Shown: positions 1-13,752 of the stretch, one piece after another
How positions within the stretch are numbered: the first letter of the stretch is position 1
Layout: each line of letters begins with the position of its first letter
Assembly: GCA_034440615.1 (NCBI GenBank)
Contig: JAOTOM010004862.1
Location: forward strand, 470,438 to 534,437
DNA length: 64,000 bases
Direction of reading: 5' to 3'
Origin: Ashinkailepas kermadecensis
Lineage: Eukaryota > Arthropoda > Thecostraca > Neolepadidae
Position numbers and translations under genes: made by a program
The notes under the pieces: generated by a model
Database searches by the model: none
The model's input: the letters and a program-made list of their open reading frames with translations, nothing else
What the model was told of the DNA's origin: nothing

Positions 1-1160
1 AGAAAGCAACATCGGGATGCAGCCGGCGCGGCCAATGCACTCCGCCGATGCATGGAGCTCGCCGCGAGCTCACCATCACCAGAATCGTTTTTAATGACTG
101 TCTGATGTCACCCCGAGCTGTGCATCCTAACTGCTGACTGGGAATAAAGCACAAGGTCAATACGTGTGTATGTCATGTAACGGCAAAGAACGCTGTAAGT
201 TAGTACCCACAATAAATAACAGCATTGGAATATCAGTAACTTCGCCTACTTGCTCCAATGAAAAAGTCGCCCTCTTTTTACTTGGGATTTTGGTCGCATC
301 GATTAGGATAGATCTTATAGCACCCAACAAATAAGTGGCCACCACTCTGCTATCCGGCATGTACAATATGATAAGCATTAGCATATACAATATGATAAGC
401 ATATACAACACGAACTCAGCCAGGTCGAGACAATTTGCGTAGCAAAATGTTAGTCGCTCACCACATGTCAAATGGCCACTTTCTGAAGACAGTCTTGGGT
501 GCGCCTCTACTCGTTGTCATTGGTATGCTGCGTCCATTCCATGACACAGACATGTAGATAACGTCACATACTGTCAGCTGCCGTTTTCCGTAACCAAATC
601 GGTCTTCTATTTCTTGAGGTCTGTAGGTATGCCTTACATTTCGCGCCATTTCGGTGACTCCGAGACCGATTCTGATTATTTTAGGATACATGATGATTAA
701 CAAGAACTTTGATAACAAGGCTAGAACAGGCATAACGTGCTTATCATTGTTTTTGCGCAAATCACCAACAGATGCAGGCACCACTGACACTAAAGTCCAG
801 GTTTAAAACACGTCAATAAATATCTACAGTTGGACAATAATATGCAGCCCAAGGACAAAAAAAAACATGTGCTAAAAGTCTGATGTACAGAACATCAAGA
901 CTAAAGAAGTGCGACATAACGCAATACACGTCCCTTAAAAAGGTAGCACCGTCGCTGAAGAAGTTGGTGGCCACTTAATATGTTAAAAACAGGCTTGCTG
1001 TCTTCGGAAGACGACACAGAAAAACTGAACGAACTGTTTCAGTTCATGCATATGCCAGAGAGAACGACTGTTGTGCTCGAGTTGATCGAGACGGCATATG
1101 CAAAGAAAATTGACTGAGGAGGTGTGGGAAGTCTATTTTCCCTGATTATATTTTCTTCAG
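1..1160. other. No gene recognised; AT-rich intergenic or intronic DNA
   Basis: The first 90 bases are GC-rich (repeated GCCGAT and GAGCTC words) and then the sequence becomes AT-rich. A short duplicated word, ACAATATGATAAGCAT, occurs twice near 363-405. I see no kinase N-lobe exon here, although the kinase gene found from 2921 onward must have one upstream. Confidence 0.5.
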
Positions 1161-1191
1161 GAAAAGGGTATCATGTTGGGATCTGCGAGAT

Positions 1192-1850
1192 CTAAAGAAT
1201 GCTATTTTGAAGCGACTGCTGAGGATTCCATAGGAGAGTGATGGAAGGATGCGTGGACCATGATGGGAAGGCCAGATAAAAAGAAATATTGTGCTGCACA
1301 CGGTCAATCCGGCTACTGGCCAATTTCTTCACGCACGTCCAGATAACACTGCAATATTGTGAAATGGAACGTACCTGGGCAAAATAAGTTGCCAAGAGTG
1401 CACTGCTACCAGACACATTCTTCCTTGGGCCTGTCTGTAATGATCTGGTGAGCATTTCTAGCTTCCAGTGGGCTGCACTGAGAGGGTCGATCACGTGGGA
1501 GGAAACGTTCTTCTTGCTATCTAAGTAGATCTCGAATTTCCAGCTTCTTCTAGTTAATTTCCTCCTCTGACCCTGAATGATTTTGTTCAGACGGATGCAC
1601 GCATTAGGGTCATTGTGAGCGATTTGCATTTTGTGGGTTTTAATTTCTGGTCACATCTTACAGACCACGCCGTGCAAGCGATTGAGGTCTTCCTTCAAGA
1701 ACAGACCGTCAGCTGATAATATAACTTGGCGGAAAGCGTTGACATCGTCTGCGTATAAAATACATGCGGGCTGAGTTTCTACAGGCAGATCATTAATAAC
1801 TAAAGGGAATATATAAGGAGCCAGCTAATACCTCCTGGTCCTCCAGATGC
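1192..1850 (-). mobile_element. LINE reverse-transcriptase relic (YADD box and C-terminal part)
   Basis: Read on the minus strand in one frame, this stretch gives the palm motif ILYADDVNAF (codons for YADD at 1744-1755), preceded by VINDLPVE. It is followed after one in-frame stop by KTHKMQIAHN and the thumb-like VRSISQYCSVIW and KLASSRIDRVQ, then a degraded tail. YCSVIW followed by a basic RID-VQ segment is typical of non-LTR retrotransposons that lack a C-terminal RNase H. The endonuclease and the 5' half of the RT are absent, so this is a truncated, inactive copy. It lies upstream of, and antisense to, the kinase exons. The exact clade (CR1, Jockey or RTE) is not resolved. Confidence 0.75.
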
Positions 1851-2359
1851 AGCCGATATGGATTCAGATGATTTTCCGTCCACAACGACCCTCTGACGTG
1901 TAATTTTATCATAATGTAAATATATAGTTATTTTTCATTGCACCACCGACCAGATGAAGGATAGCGCTACATACCCGTGATGACTAAGTTGCTCTAAGTA
2001 CTCTGGGACAAAAGTTGGAAGGGCAAATTTGCACCCTCCACCTCCCGGCAGAAGCAAGCGCTCGACCGACCAACCACCGTTTGGTGGTTAAGTGCACAAC
2101 ATTTGACAAGCTCGCTTGTAAATGCAATTTATTTAGCTCCTATCAGATTGTATAATTGGAAAGAATCACCAGGCATCATTGTGGATCACTTGCAATCGTT
2201 ACCCACCACGCCCACAGGGCACAGGGCATAGATAACTGGTCCTCAAGTCTGCGAATTCGTGCCTAGTGCCTAGCGAAAAGTGTACCTAAATTTAACATAC
2301 GTGTGCACCTAGCGTAACATAAAGCAACTCTGAGCAAGCCAAAACTCGACGCCCATAAT

Positions 2360-2488
2360 CTGTGGAACATGTTTGCAATATGCATACCATGGAAGACGTT
2401 TACGGTGAAGCATGTGTGCAATGTGCATACCATGGGAGACGTTTACTGTGGAACATGTGTGCATTGCGCATATCATGGAGGATGTTTA
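2360..2488. repeat. Three-copy tandem repeat, about 43-45 bp
   Basis: The words GGAACATGTTTGCAATATGC, GAAGCATGTGTGCAATGTGC and GGAACATGTGTGCATTGCGC start near 2363, 2406 and 2451, each followed by CATACCATGG or CATATCATGG and a GACGTTTA-like end. Short reading frames across it are by-products of the repeat. Confidence 0.7.
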
Positions 2489-2907
2489 GTAGCACGTTCC
2501 GAACAACAATGCACTTTTTCCACGTTACCCTTAAAAAGGCAATTATTTCGGTTCCTTCTAGGTATTACCCGCGCTATCCCACTTCAATGAAAACAAGTCC
2601 TTCTTACCTTCACCTACATTGCTATAGGTTCAAGTGACATTTGGCCTACGAAATGAACTCCGTGGGTAGTTAATGCCATTTGCAGGGCAAAGTTGACCAA
2701 AAACGGACAAACCCCGAACAAGCTTAAGTTGTAACCAGCTTTAGCCACCAGATGACTAATGCTAGGTTTATCCAGTCGGCTTAAACAATAGCCTTAGTCG
2801 ATTAAAATCGCACACTTCCCAGCCCTGGCTCACCGTTGCTTGCAATGCATCATGGCGCCAAGCTCCTAGCAGTGCACTACAGTGCGGTTGTTGACCTTTA
2901 CGTGTGA

Positions 2908-3885
<978 letters not shown>

Positions 3886-4043
3886 GGGTGTGGTGTACTA
3901 TGTATTGCTGGTGGGCCGGCTGCCATTCCTGTCGTCCAAGCAGGAGGGTCTATCACGCCAGGAACGAAGAGACAAGCTGATCACCCACATCAATCAGGGT
4001 CTGGGTGGCATCCATCGCTCCGACATGAAGCATCTTGGCTCAG
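3886..4043 (+). CDS. Kinase exon following DVWS (subdomains IX-X)
   Basis: The preceding exon ends in AT and this one begins with G, rebuilding Met, so the join reads DVWSMGVVYYVLLVGRLPF, a textbook kinase subdomain IX-X sequence. It continues SSKQEGLSRQERRDKLITH, INQGLGGIHRSDMKHLGS and ends with one base of a codon before the donor GTGAGC at 4044. The 158-bp length fits phase 2 in and phase 1 out. The insert between LPF and the CRRLL helix, rich in Arg and Lys, is longer than in vertebrate HUNK or AMPK as I recall them and may be lineage-specific. The following intron is about 9.7 kb and full of mobile DNA. Confidence 0.9.
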
Positions 4044-4398
4044 GTGAGCACTGAAAACGAATCTTGTAAATCTTGGAAAGTTACCACATAGCCGATTCCA
4101 GTCCTCTCAGACCATGGTTATGCAACTCTCATATTGCGGGTGCAGCTACTCCGGGACGACGGGTTTACTATTTCTTCTTACTCTTGGAGCGAGGATGACT
4201 ATTTATCAGTTACTCCTAACTTACGGGTTACTCTCCACTGGCTACCCTCTATCCATTGGTTACACATTATGATAACTCGCGTTCACGGTGTTACTGTCTC
4301 GCTGCTACCCTTCATCCCAGTGTTTCTCTCCGACATCAACTTTTCTTTCACGAGTTACTCTATTATTATTACTCCTCGTCTGGAGGTTCTCTTTTAGT

Positions 4399-4567
4399 GG
4401 TTGCTGTAGTTCAGTGGGCGTTCGGCTCCTGATTGCAAGACCGTGGGTTCGAATCCTGCAACGTGCGATATTTCCGAGTCCATCCGCGATCAATCAGCAT
4501 GAGAGGTTGGCGAAGCTACATGGCCTAGCAGATGAATGGGCCGTAAAAACCAAGTATCTTCTTCTTC
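4399..4567 (+). mobile_element. tRNA-derived SINE
   Basis: The head carries an A-box-like TGTAGTTCAGTGGGC near 4403 and a perfect B box GGTTCGAATCC at 4446-4456. The body contains CGCGATCAATCAGCATGAGA and GGTTGGCGAAGCTACATGG. The tail is GGGCCGTAAAAACCAAG followed by TATCTTCTTCTTC. The body and the GTAAAA-CCAA tail match the SINE at 18843-19006, so both belong to one family about 165-170 bp long. It sits in the large kinase intron. A functional tRNA is excluded because the stems do not pair well. Confidence 0.7.
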
Positions 4568-6655
4568 GGGGTTATCTTTGGTACTTTATCCTCATGTAGG
4601 AGTCAATCCTTCGTTTTTAGTTTCCTACAGCGGTGCTCTCTTCAAGAATTCGCAGCACACAAGTCACCCATGTGTAGTTATCCTTGACCAGTTAGTGTCC
4701 ATCGATGCCTGCCATTAATTTGGAAGCTATTCGGGTGCCACTGCACCGCATTTTGGATCAAATCCAATATTCTTACGCTTGCTCCTCGATGAATTATTCG
4801 GTTCTCTAGTTTCAAAGCAAATCACTTATACTCTCACTCATTACATGATACTACTATTCCCAGTGCGATGATTGATACTACTCCTCGATGCCAGTACTAG
4901 CCCCATGCCTATTATTTGCATAGTCTTCGCTCCACATAATAGCTGCTCTATGATTTAACATTCGCTTGCTGCTCATAGAAAACGATGATTATAACTGGCA
5001 AGCAGCTTGTTCTCTTCATTGGCTCATCCATAGACATCAATCAGTTGAAGATATTTTGGGCTACCTAAAATACTCTCGCCTTCCAATAAAAGCAGATCAC
5101 ATGAACCCCTTCGTTCATTTCGAAAGGCGTGAGACACAGAAAAGGCGCTGCAAAAGGCTGTTCCGTATTTGGCAATATCTAGGTTAAACAAAACGACCTT
5201 GGAGAGCCTCCAGACATGTTTCCAACTTGCAGAGCCCGTTGCACGACCCCATCCCGTCTTACACCAGACAGGACACATTTTTAGACACTTTTGCAAACAC
5301 GTCCGTCTCCATCAGATATCCTGGAATGGTGAAAGCCGTGTTCTGGAAACGCGTGGGGAGGGGGGGCGGGGCGAACACCGTGAACTTGGCGCCTCACGGA
5401 AGTAGCCGGGTTGCGTTGATGGGTTGAATTTCAGCACTTTCTCGCCCTCCTCGAGGAATATGTTTTCATCGATGCAGAGAGCTGACTTTACGGGGTACTA
5501 CCCTCGCATGACGTCCAACTTGTGGAAGAAGCACAGCAGGTGTTCTATCGTCTCTTCTGCAAAATAAGTTCCAAACATATAAACATGGCAATCAGAAAAC
5601 ATTCGGCCTGTACCTATTGTGCCCCCTGGGAGAGCTAAGGCTCCCCTTGGAAAAACAAATCTGACTATGTCCTTTGTCATGACGCAAACTGCAAAACATG
5701 CAAGTTTCAATGAGATCTTGTTGGGTCAGCACTCTGACTTGGATGTATATATTTGTATGGCGTTGGGCAGGCAGTAGCAATTTGCAGAGGCACAGCAAAG
5801 GGTCTCGGGGGCCTGTCTTTCCCCTTAGCAACCAAAAATATACTGCATGAACCAAAAAGTTGTTGGGATTTTCACCACGTAAAACGAAACATTTCCGGTG
5901 CGATACCCGCGCCAAAGCGTTCTCCGCTTCATGATATTGCTGGGGTCAGGCCCCCTTAAGAAAACCCTGGCTGCGCCACTGTTAATTTGTGGCAGGTCTT
6001 GGTGGAACCTACAATCCAAACTTTGACTTACCCTCAGTTTCTCCCTGGATCTGTCGGTGCCATGGTCGTGACACCAGAATTTCTTTATTAAATGTGCTGA
6101 TGTGAGTGGAAATGTGCCCCCGCCCCCTGATGGATCAAATGTGGCTTCCATTTGACAGGAAAAAGGTGCTCTCTAGCACACTTGAGTGTACGCGCTTCCA
6201 CTTCCCACTGAACGAGTGCAACGAGCAGCTGATAGCATACCTTATAATAGAAAATACTCCTAATCCGGAGAAATATTGCTCCCATAACCCCAAATATTTT
6301 TTTGTCCGCCCCTGAGTAATAATGGAGGATTGTGGCCCAATGCCCACGAAGTATGGTACTGCCTTCAGCGCCACTAAAAATTACATGCCCAGTAAATATA
6401 ATCTCCCCTACCTCAAGGAACATTGGGAGTAGGCTTCTCTCAGAAAAGCGGTGGTGCTTTCCCCATTTTAGGCATTGTGAGCAGGAGAAATGTGCTGTAT
6501 TCAAAGTGGTAAGTTCTAAAGTAGCTGATTGGAAATATTTTCTGAAAATCACTCATGCCAAGTAGTATGTATATGTACTTGCAATTTTCACACAGTTTTA
6601 CTAACCAAACGTTCTCAACGACGCTGTTGAAATATAACAATCAGGGCAAAGTTGT
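4568..6655. other. Intronic sequence with no recognised gene
   Basis: There are no kinase-like exons and no transposon protein here. Near 5966 there is CCTGGCTGCGCCACTG, the inverse of a CAGTGGCGCAGCCAGG motif at 17322, which resembles the ends of hAT-type MITEs. No partner end was found nearby. Frames at 5.5-6.6 kb on both strands look random. Confidence 0.5.
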
Positions 6656-6659
6656 ATTG

Positions 6660-7640
6660 AAAAATCAACATAATCTAACCTAACGAAGCCTGACCTCCCA
6701 TGCAGGGGTAATTTTCGAGCAGAAAAGAACATTGGGAAAAATTGATTGGGAAAGAAATATAATTTTCTATCTAAATTTACAAGAAATTTGTATTGTTTTT
6801 CTTTTAAAAAAAAGTTGGGTTAGGCTAGGTTAGCTTAGGGTTGGTATGTTTCTTTATTGGAAAAATTATGAGGGAATTAATACTTTAGAATGTTTCCATT
6901 TTATCACTTTTTCCTAACATTGGACGCTAGGATAGGCTAGGTTAGGCTATGTTGCATTTTTTAATCTTATTTTTATGCTGTTGCCTAACTCCAAGCACTT
7001 TGTTCGCGTTATTTCCCCTGCCAACTGAAAATTAAGCATTTGCAAAGGAGATGAGGAGTTACATTATGTTAATCATGTCCATGAGCATTACATTGGAAAA
7101 TAAAATTAAAAGGATTCATAACGCAACTTAAAGCAGAAATATGCCAGCAGTATTGTGCTCTAGAGTATTCACAAGACAAGCTTTCCACACATTTTAACTC
7201 CATTACACAAACAAAATGGTTAGTTTTGGTTAGGCTTGGTTAGGTTAGGATTTTTTAGCTTGAAAAAAAGCTTTAAAAATACTTATTTTGAAGTAAATTT
7301 TCCATTTTTTCTTCAAAAGTAGGTTATGCAAGGTTAGATTAGGTTAGATTAGGTGTTTTGAAGTTGAAAATTATTGTAAAATGTTCGAGATTTTTCCTTT
7401 TTATGTTTCCCCTACAGTTTTGGGTCGGCTAGGCTATGTTAGATTAGGTTCATTTTTCTTTTTAAGAATATTGTATGCTGTTACTAAATCAAGGCTTCTT
7501 TTTTATGTTATTTTGCCTGCCAACTGAAAAGTGAGCATTTGGACAGGAAATTAGTGGTTACATCATGTTAACCATACCCATAAGCATTGCATTAGAAGAA
7601 GGAATTCCAAAAATTCATGAAGCGCCTTAAAGCACAAATT
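6660..7640. repeat. Dispersed repeat with TTAGG-type blocks (locus 1)
   Basis: Blocks of GGTTAGGCTAGGTTAG alternate with an AT-rich spacer whose motif CCAACTGAAAATTAAGCATT recurs at 7019 and 7521 with GTTACATYATGTTAACCATA and a CATTAGAA-like end. The same spacer and TTAGG words recur, in this or the opposite orientation, at 37.75-38.0, 52.4-53.1 and 59.6-61.3 kb. Unit length is roughly 400-500 bp. TTAGG is the arthropod telomere repeat, but these tracts are interstitial and degenerate. Confidence 0.7.
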
Positions 7641-10400
7641 TACCTTATCTCTAGCCTTTCAGCAGGGTATTTTTTCAGTGAGGAGTGGCCGCGGCTGGAA
7701 AACAGCCGTAGCCCGGCAATTTTGCTGTTTGTAATTATTCGACCACCATTATCTCCAAGGGCAGGCAGGGTCTACAGCTAAATGATCGGCTAAAGATGGC
7801 ACTGCCCCCTTACGCTTATCATGAAAATAGGTATCGATAGGCATGCAGACCAGTCTTGAGAATAGGTTCAAGTATGGTGTTCTTAAATTCATGAATATGT
7901 GTAGACAGGGATTACGTAGACGGTTAATCTCTTCCAATGCCCTTTGCATCGGCCGATCCAAAAATGTTCATGTGGAGGCACATTTCCGCACCACTCCCAG
8001 AAAAATTCGTTTAGCGGGGCAGGGGTAGGAGGGCATTCGAGCATGCTGAAGGGACGTTTTTTGTTCAAACTTGACACCTTTTCCTCTGAAAATGGGGATG
8101 GAGGGGCGCCTGTCCTGCTAGAGTGGCGCCACCTTCCCATGGGGATTGGGAACATTCCCCAGCCCATGTATCCATCCCTGTTCCTTTGATACGCCCCTGT
8201 TCATGTGAAGTAGTAATATTTGTGTGCCGATTTCATCCATCACACCTCCAACAGATTTTCGATGCTGGATAAATGATTCTACTTGAGCTTCATTGATGCT
8301 TATCTATCTAAAAAAGTAAGTTTGTATGCACCCTGTCGCATCCTTTTCGGAAGACGGAATTCTGGAATCTGAAAGTATTATGCTCTAGCTTTTCTTCCAT
8401 GAAAAAAAAATTATTAACGGTGTGTGGCATATGGTTCCCCTAATATTGGTTGCACCCTCATCTACAAAAGCTTCAAGAAGCTTGGAATGATATGTTTGCT
8501 TATTGACAATTTACTTTTAAAGTCATGGACAAGTCATGCTGTCTTGTCCTGTCAAATCATCCTGACTTGTGTTGTCAAGTTATTTTGTACACAAGTATAC
8601 AAGTCATGCATTGCTTTTTGATCATATAGCTTTTTACACTTCCAAATATGTCAACTAATATGGTTATATTTCGTATGCTGTGCTTCAGTTTCATTGGATT
8701 GGTTTCTTATGAACTTTTCATACGATTCCTTTAATTCGCGTAGCATAATATTTTGGCAGTTATCAATGGTTTCATATGGGGCTTGTTTCTCCTATGTAAG
8801 TGCTCTTGTCGAAAGCTTCGTACCACCGTTATATGCGTTAAGCATTTCAGAACTTATAGTGTTGGCATCAGTGTATTGGTGAAACGCTTCCAAGACAAAT
8901 ACCAAATAATTACTTCATTTCACTTCATGTCAAGTGGTATTCTATCTGTTTTTGACAAGCATTCTTTTTCATCAGGAGTTAAGATCACAAAATGGGAAGG
9001 TGATATGATACTCTCAGTATTATTCAAGAGGAGCATATTAGAAAAGATCATTTATAAATGGTGTTCAGCAACTCACTTGCAACAATATGCGTACAAGTGC
9101 CTTTCGTTATTGTGAGCCAAAATCAGTATGAGGTGAGCAGGTTCAGGAAAGCTTGACTATTTCTATAATTTCCCAAATTCCATAAATTTTAGTTGAAATC
9201 CCCAGTAATGATACTAAGTATTCTCTTGCTCTCTGTGCCGCCCAAAAGAGTTTCTAACATGCATTGAAATCATTAGGGAGCGGAGCCGATATATCTGACA
9301 TATGAATACATCTTTCCTTTGGTCTCATCTGTATGGTTTCAATGTTTGGTTTCCATGGTTATATGAGTGGAACAGACGCCCGTTTGAGTGCAAAAGGCGC
9401 CCATGCAGAGGGATCGGGTGATGTAATAATGCACTCAAAGTAACCCTGGAAAGGAACACTTCGAGAGCACCAGCATCCCCCACCTTATAATTGTTGTATC
9501 AATGAGTGGCGCCCCACCAGGGAAATGGCACCCGTCCAGACGAGTACGTCCCATCCCCATCAACAGTTCTGGATTACTGGATTCTGGATACTCAACACTA
9601 CTCGCCTTGGTGGCGATTTGTGGTGGCGACGTATTCTCGGCGGCGTGTTGTGGTATGGCCACCCTACGCTTGGCGGTGGGCGCTGAACTCGCTCCAAAAG
9701 AAGACAAGTGCGCGGGAATAGGCAAGCAAGCTAAAATTATAAATGAGAGTCAGGAATAAAGTGGGCGGAAGGTACAAAGAGAGGCCGTCTCCTCCGTTGC
9801 GACCAAAATTGTCGAAACTATGCATGCGTTAGGGGCCTCCTCTGCTATTTTTATAACTGTAATTGTACATGCCTCTTGCTAACTCGTTTAGTTTTTGTCT
9901 TCTTCACTAGCTGTTGTTGGTACGTATATGGTTTGTACCTACATATTGCACAGACATTGTACATGTTAGTATATACTTGCATACATTATTATTGGTATGT
10001 ATGTACGTGTCTGCAAGGTGTACATGTCTCCAAGGTTTTTGTGTACACATCAGTTTAGAATGATACTCATTTAGTGAGCTGTCAACAGATTTATGGGGAT
10101 ATAGGTACATCTTATGTTGATATCAAGCATGTTTTTATGGCCCTTAGATCCCTGGCTAATTAGCCTGGTGAGTTTTACAAATTGGGTGGTTTTATTCTTC
10201 CTAGTCATCAAAGCAATTGAGCATAAGTTTTTGGATCTGCCCATGCTGTGACATTTGTTCTTAAATGTACCATATAGATGCTTGTAAATGTAGACCAAAT
10301 GAACTGCATCTTCTCACTCTGTCCATCTCACACCTTACCCTAGACATTTTCTCTATGCACTATTTCCTCCATCACCTTCATCCCATGGTCTCCAAATGAC
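7641..10400. other. Intronic sequence with no recognised gene
   Basis: The DNA is mostly AT-rich, with short GC-rich patches (7.95-8.2 and 9.35-9.7 kb) carrying words such as GAGTGGCGCCACCTTCCCAT and GTGGCGCCCCACCAGG that look like worn MITE ends. A small hairpin GGCTGGAAAACAGCC lies near 7692. Open frames at 8.7-9.1 kb lack any recognisable domain. Confidence 0.5.
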
Positions 10401-10694
10401 CACAGCTGGCCAAACAGACTTTAACCCGAAAACCAGACCAGAAAACGGCCACAGCTGGTCGAACAGACTTTAACCCGAACACCAGACCAGAAAACGGCCA
10501 CAGCTGGCCGAACAGACTTTAACCCGAACACCAGACCAGAAAACGGCCACAGCTGGCCGAACAGACTTTAACTCAAACACCAGACTAGAAAACGACCACA
10601 GCTGGCCGAACAGACTTTAACCCGAACACCAGACCAGAAAACGGCCACAGCTGGCCGAACAGACTTTAACCCGAATGCCAGACCAGAAAATTGA
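10401..10694. repeat. 49-bp minisatellite, six copies
   Basis: CACAGCTGG recurs at 10401, 10450, 10499, 10548, 10597 and 10646, an exact 49-bp spacing. Each unit continues with CGAACAGACTTTAACCCGAA and ACCAGACCAGAAAACGG. Copies differ by only a few substitutions, so the array is young. There are no variable spacers, so it is not CRISPR-like. Confidence 0.95.
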
Positions 10695-11689
10695 TGACAG
10701 GTAAAGACGACGGGAATACTTAAGTAATTAAGTCATCATTTTCCCCCAAAGTTTCTGCAGGGAATCTGTTCCTGTCAGCCTAGTCTCGCGTCTCTGCATA
10801 CAAGACCTCGCGAGTTCTTTATTACAGCTAGTTAATTACAGACCAAGGATACCATGCCGTAATTAAAACCGAATGTTGGACAGTTTCCGTCTGACGAACT
10901 CAGAGCAACTGCAGTATGACACATGGGTCTTGGTTCCGGATCGATTGGCATTGTTGGATATTCACATTACTCCCTTGGTTTCACGGTACCGTGTAATATG
11001 GTGTGTTAGACGTCTACTACCAAAGCGAAAGTTAGAATTTCTTGGTGTATCGAATGCGTGGAATGAAGTTTCAGTTGGAAGCGGTTCTTTCTGCTTCCAA
11101 TTGCCTAGCCAATGCTGCAGAAAAGCCGTACTGTCTTAAAATGAATAATATCACCAATTCCGAAAGCGCCGAGTCTGAGCTAGATTATCGAATTGCTCCA
11201 CATATCGGATATGGGGCCGGTGCATGCACCCCAGATGTATTGTTTCACCAGTGTAGATGATAGTTAATAGGATTCCATGTCAAGAATCACAGCCACGAGA
11301 GCTCACAGAATTGGATGCAGCGATGCGATGATGTCACGCCATTGCCTTTGGTTCAATTTGTTCTTCGGTAGCTCAGTTGGTGGAGCGGTGATATACTTCG
11401 GTAACCCGTCCTGGAAAAATGGTTGGAATGGATTCAGGTATTCCCATTTAGTCGCTAGCTGAGAAGGATCAGCTGGTAACTGGCACGAAGGATCGAAAGC
11501 GCGGCAAAACGTGGCGGGTATTTCACAGCACTGCTCCAGTTGATATTACCAAACAAATTCTCTGTCACTGAAAATAACTTTGGGATGGGCTTGTGTTGCC
11601 TGAACCTTAATATCGAGCTGGGGTCGGGAGGAATTTTCGTCATTTGGGAAAGGGACTTGACGATTGTTAATGGGCGATGCACATGCAGA
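10695..11689. other. No gene; one weak tRNA-like head
   Basis: At 11364-11390 TCGGTAGCTCAGTTGGTGGA resembles a tRNA D-arm with A box. The region where a B box should lie (GGTTGGAATGG) is degenerate, so this is at best a worn tRNA pseudogene or SINE head. The rest shows no recognisable coding sequence. Confidence 0.3.
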
Positions 11690-12060
11690 CGTGATGACGC
11701 AAGAGTACAAAGTCAAAAGATAAAAATTGAAGAACAAAAAGTCCTGTGGGAAAAGTCAACTTGCAAAAGGTCAAACGGACAAATTGGCCGGGATCAAGGG
11801 AAGGAGGGAGACAAGTCACGAAGACAAAAAGCAAAGGGAATAAAGCCAAATGGAAAGCGTGAAAAGGACAAGAAGTAAAAATGAAAGAAAACCGGTGTGG
11901 AAAAAGTCAAAGGGCAGAGAGGAAAATTGAGAAAAGCTAACAAAAGCATAAGGATAAAAGGACCGAAAGTGGAACCGCCAAAAAGCGAAATGGAGAAGGT
12001 GAAAAGGGCAAAACGTCAAATAGTAATAAGAGCCAAATGGATAAAGCGAAATGCAAAATA
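11690..12060. repeat. Purine-rich degenerate repeat (left arm of an inverted pair)
   Basis: The plus strand repeats AAAAGTCAAA-, AAAAGGNCAAA- and GGATAAAG-like words at an irregular spacing of about 15-20 bp. The reverse complement of 12951-13310 has the same vocabulary, so the two tracts form a loose inverted pair around 12.06-12.95 kb. Confidence 0.6.
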
Positions 12061-12429
12061 ATGACTGCGACAAAAGATCAGAATAACCTTTCTTAAAGGT
12101 GACGCTGTAGCTATGATGCACTTATTAACGACGCAGAAACTGTATCGTTTTCATGTTGAAGACGTTCTTTTAGAGCAGACGTGCCCATTTGACGTCGGCT
12201 CATGCGACAACATGGCACCTGGATGTTGCAGGGATGCAAGCAAAAGCGCAATCTGGAGAGAAAACGAAGTGCACAAGCCAGTGTCTGTTGACCTTGGCAA
12301 GACAAGGACCCATGAGCAGCCCTCAACGGCAAAGAAAGTGCCCTTGAACTCGCCCTCAAAAGTATCTTCAAGTGCCCTTTACTGATCAATCCCTGCTTGG
12401 ACTTTTCTAATCTCAATCAAGGACAAATC

Positions 12430-12950
12430 AATCTCTCACGGTCCCTCCACTACCAAAGGCCCTCTTTAGCACCTTTCCAAGAGGCCCCATCATCCTCTCA
12501 CAAGGCCCATTCTCCTCTCAGGCCCTACAGAGCTGAATTTGGTCTCAAGGAGCTTTGAAATCCCAGGAGCCCTTCAGCTCTTTAGTCCCTTCCGCACTCC
12601 AGGACCCTTCAGTTCCTCAGACCCGGTGGGCTCCTGTTTAGGGACCTTGCAGCTCTTGAGCTCTCTAGGGTTCCCACCCGCTGTCCAATGCCCCTTCAAT
12701 TCTTCCGAGCCCTTCAGCTCCTCGGAGTGTTTCAGTTCCTTGGGGCTCTTCATCTCCCCAGAAGGTATTCCACGTTTCAGTTCCTTGAGGCTCTTCATCT
12801 CCCCCCGAGGGTATTCAGCGTTTCAGTTCCTTGGGCTCTTCATCTCCCCAGAGGCTGTTCAGCGTTTCATTTCCTTAGGGCTCTTCATCTCCTCAGAGGC
12901 TATTCGGCGTTCAGGGGCCCTCAGCTCTTAGCACCTCTTCGCGTACCAGA
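12430..12950. repeat. Pyrimidine-rich degenerate repeat with about 57-bp units
   Basis: GGCTCTTCATCTCCCCAGAG followed by TATTC-CGTTTCAGTTCCTT recurs three to four times between 12740 and 12910; upstream the units (AGCTCCTCAGGAGCCCTTCAG-like) are more worn. The Leu/Phe/Ser-rich frames it opens are not real proteins. A similar CT-rich tract is at 35331-36120. Confidence 0.7.
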
Positions 12951-13310
12951 TATTTGTTGTGCTTTCTTCCTCTTTGCCTTTTTGTATTTGACGTACTTCC
13001 GTTGTATTTTTTCTTTAAAAAAATTGCTTCTTATCATTTTTACCTTTTGTTTGTTTCACTTTTTTCGATTTCGCATATTTCCATTTTGATTTCTGCCCCT
13101 GTTCTCTCCATCTGACGTTTTGTCTATTCAACTTTTTGTCTTGACTTTATCCCTGTTGACGTCTCCCATTTTACTTTTGTCTTTTTATTTTTCACATTTT
13201 GACTTATTTCTCGCTCTGCTTCCGTCCCGTTTCATTTTTGTCCTTTGACGTAATTTGTTTTGCTTTTCATCCTTTGACTTTTTACCATTTTATTTTTGTC
13301 GTGGAACCGG
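12951..13310. repeat. Pyrimidine-rich degenerate repeat (right arm of the inverted pair)
   Basis: CTTTTTGTCTTGACTTT, CTTTTGTC and CCTTTGACTTTTT words recur irregularly. They complement the purine-rich tract at 11690-12060. Confidence 0.55.
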
Positions 13311-13752
13311 ATGTGGCGCCCCCAGTCCTCATAATTGACATCCCTTGGTCAGCGAGTGCGAGTTTCGATCTCCTTCACTCTCTGATATGGGATCTGACAT
13401 CCGAGATAGGTGTGGAACTTGCCATATACCTGACCGAGGCAGGGGGCTCAAGCTCCCCAATTATCTCCACTCCCAGCCATCATGCAATGGTCGTATATTC
13501 GATCAAGATAAGCTTCAAATTACTTGGCCCTTCCCCCTTCCCGCCAGTCATTTTAGAGATACCTACCACTGATCCTATATGCCTCACCAGCCTTTTGTTT
13601 TGCTTGCTATATTTTAACAATTGTTCTAAGAGGCCATGTGCGCGATGACAAGTAAAAATAACAATACAAACAATTATTATGAATATTATTGGGTAGGAGG
13701 TGTAGTCGTGTATGCTACGCACGTGTCTGAAGGCTGGTGTGACCATCGTCAG
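13311..13752. other. Intron end before kinase exon 3
   Basis: A patch of higher GC (13300-13560) with no recognised protein is followed by an AT-rich stretch and the acceptor CCATCGTCAG at 13752. Confidence 0.5.

Noticed and set aside
10401..10694. CRISPR-like regularly spaced repeat
   Set aside because: Whole units of 49 bp repeat with no variable spacers; the same applies to the 47-bp array at 16684. The genome is eukaryotic.
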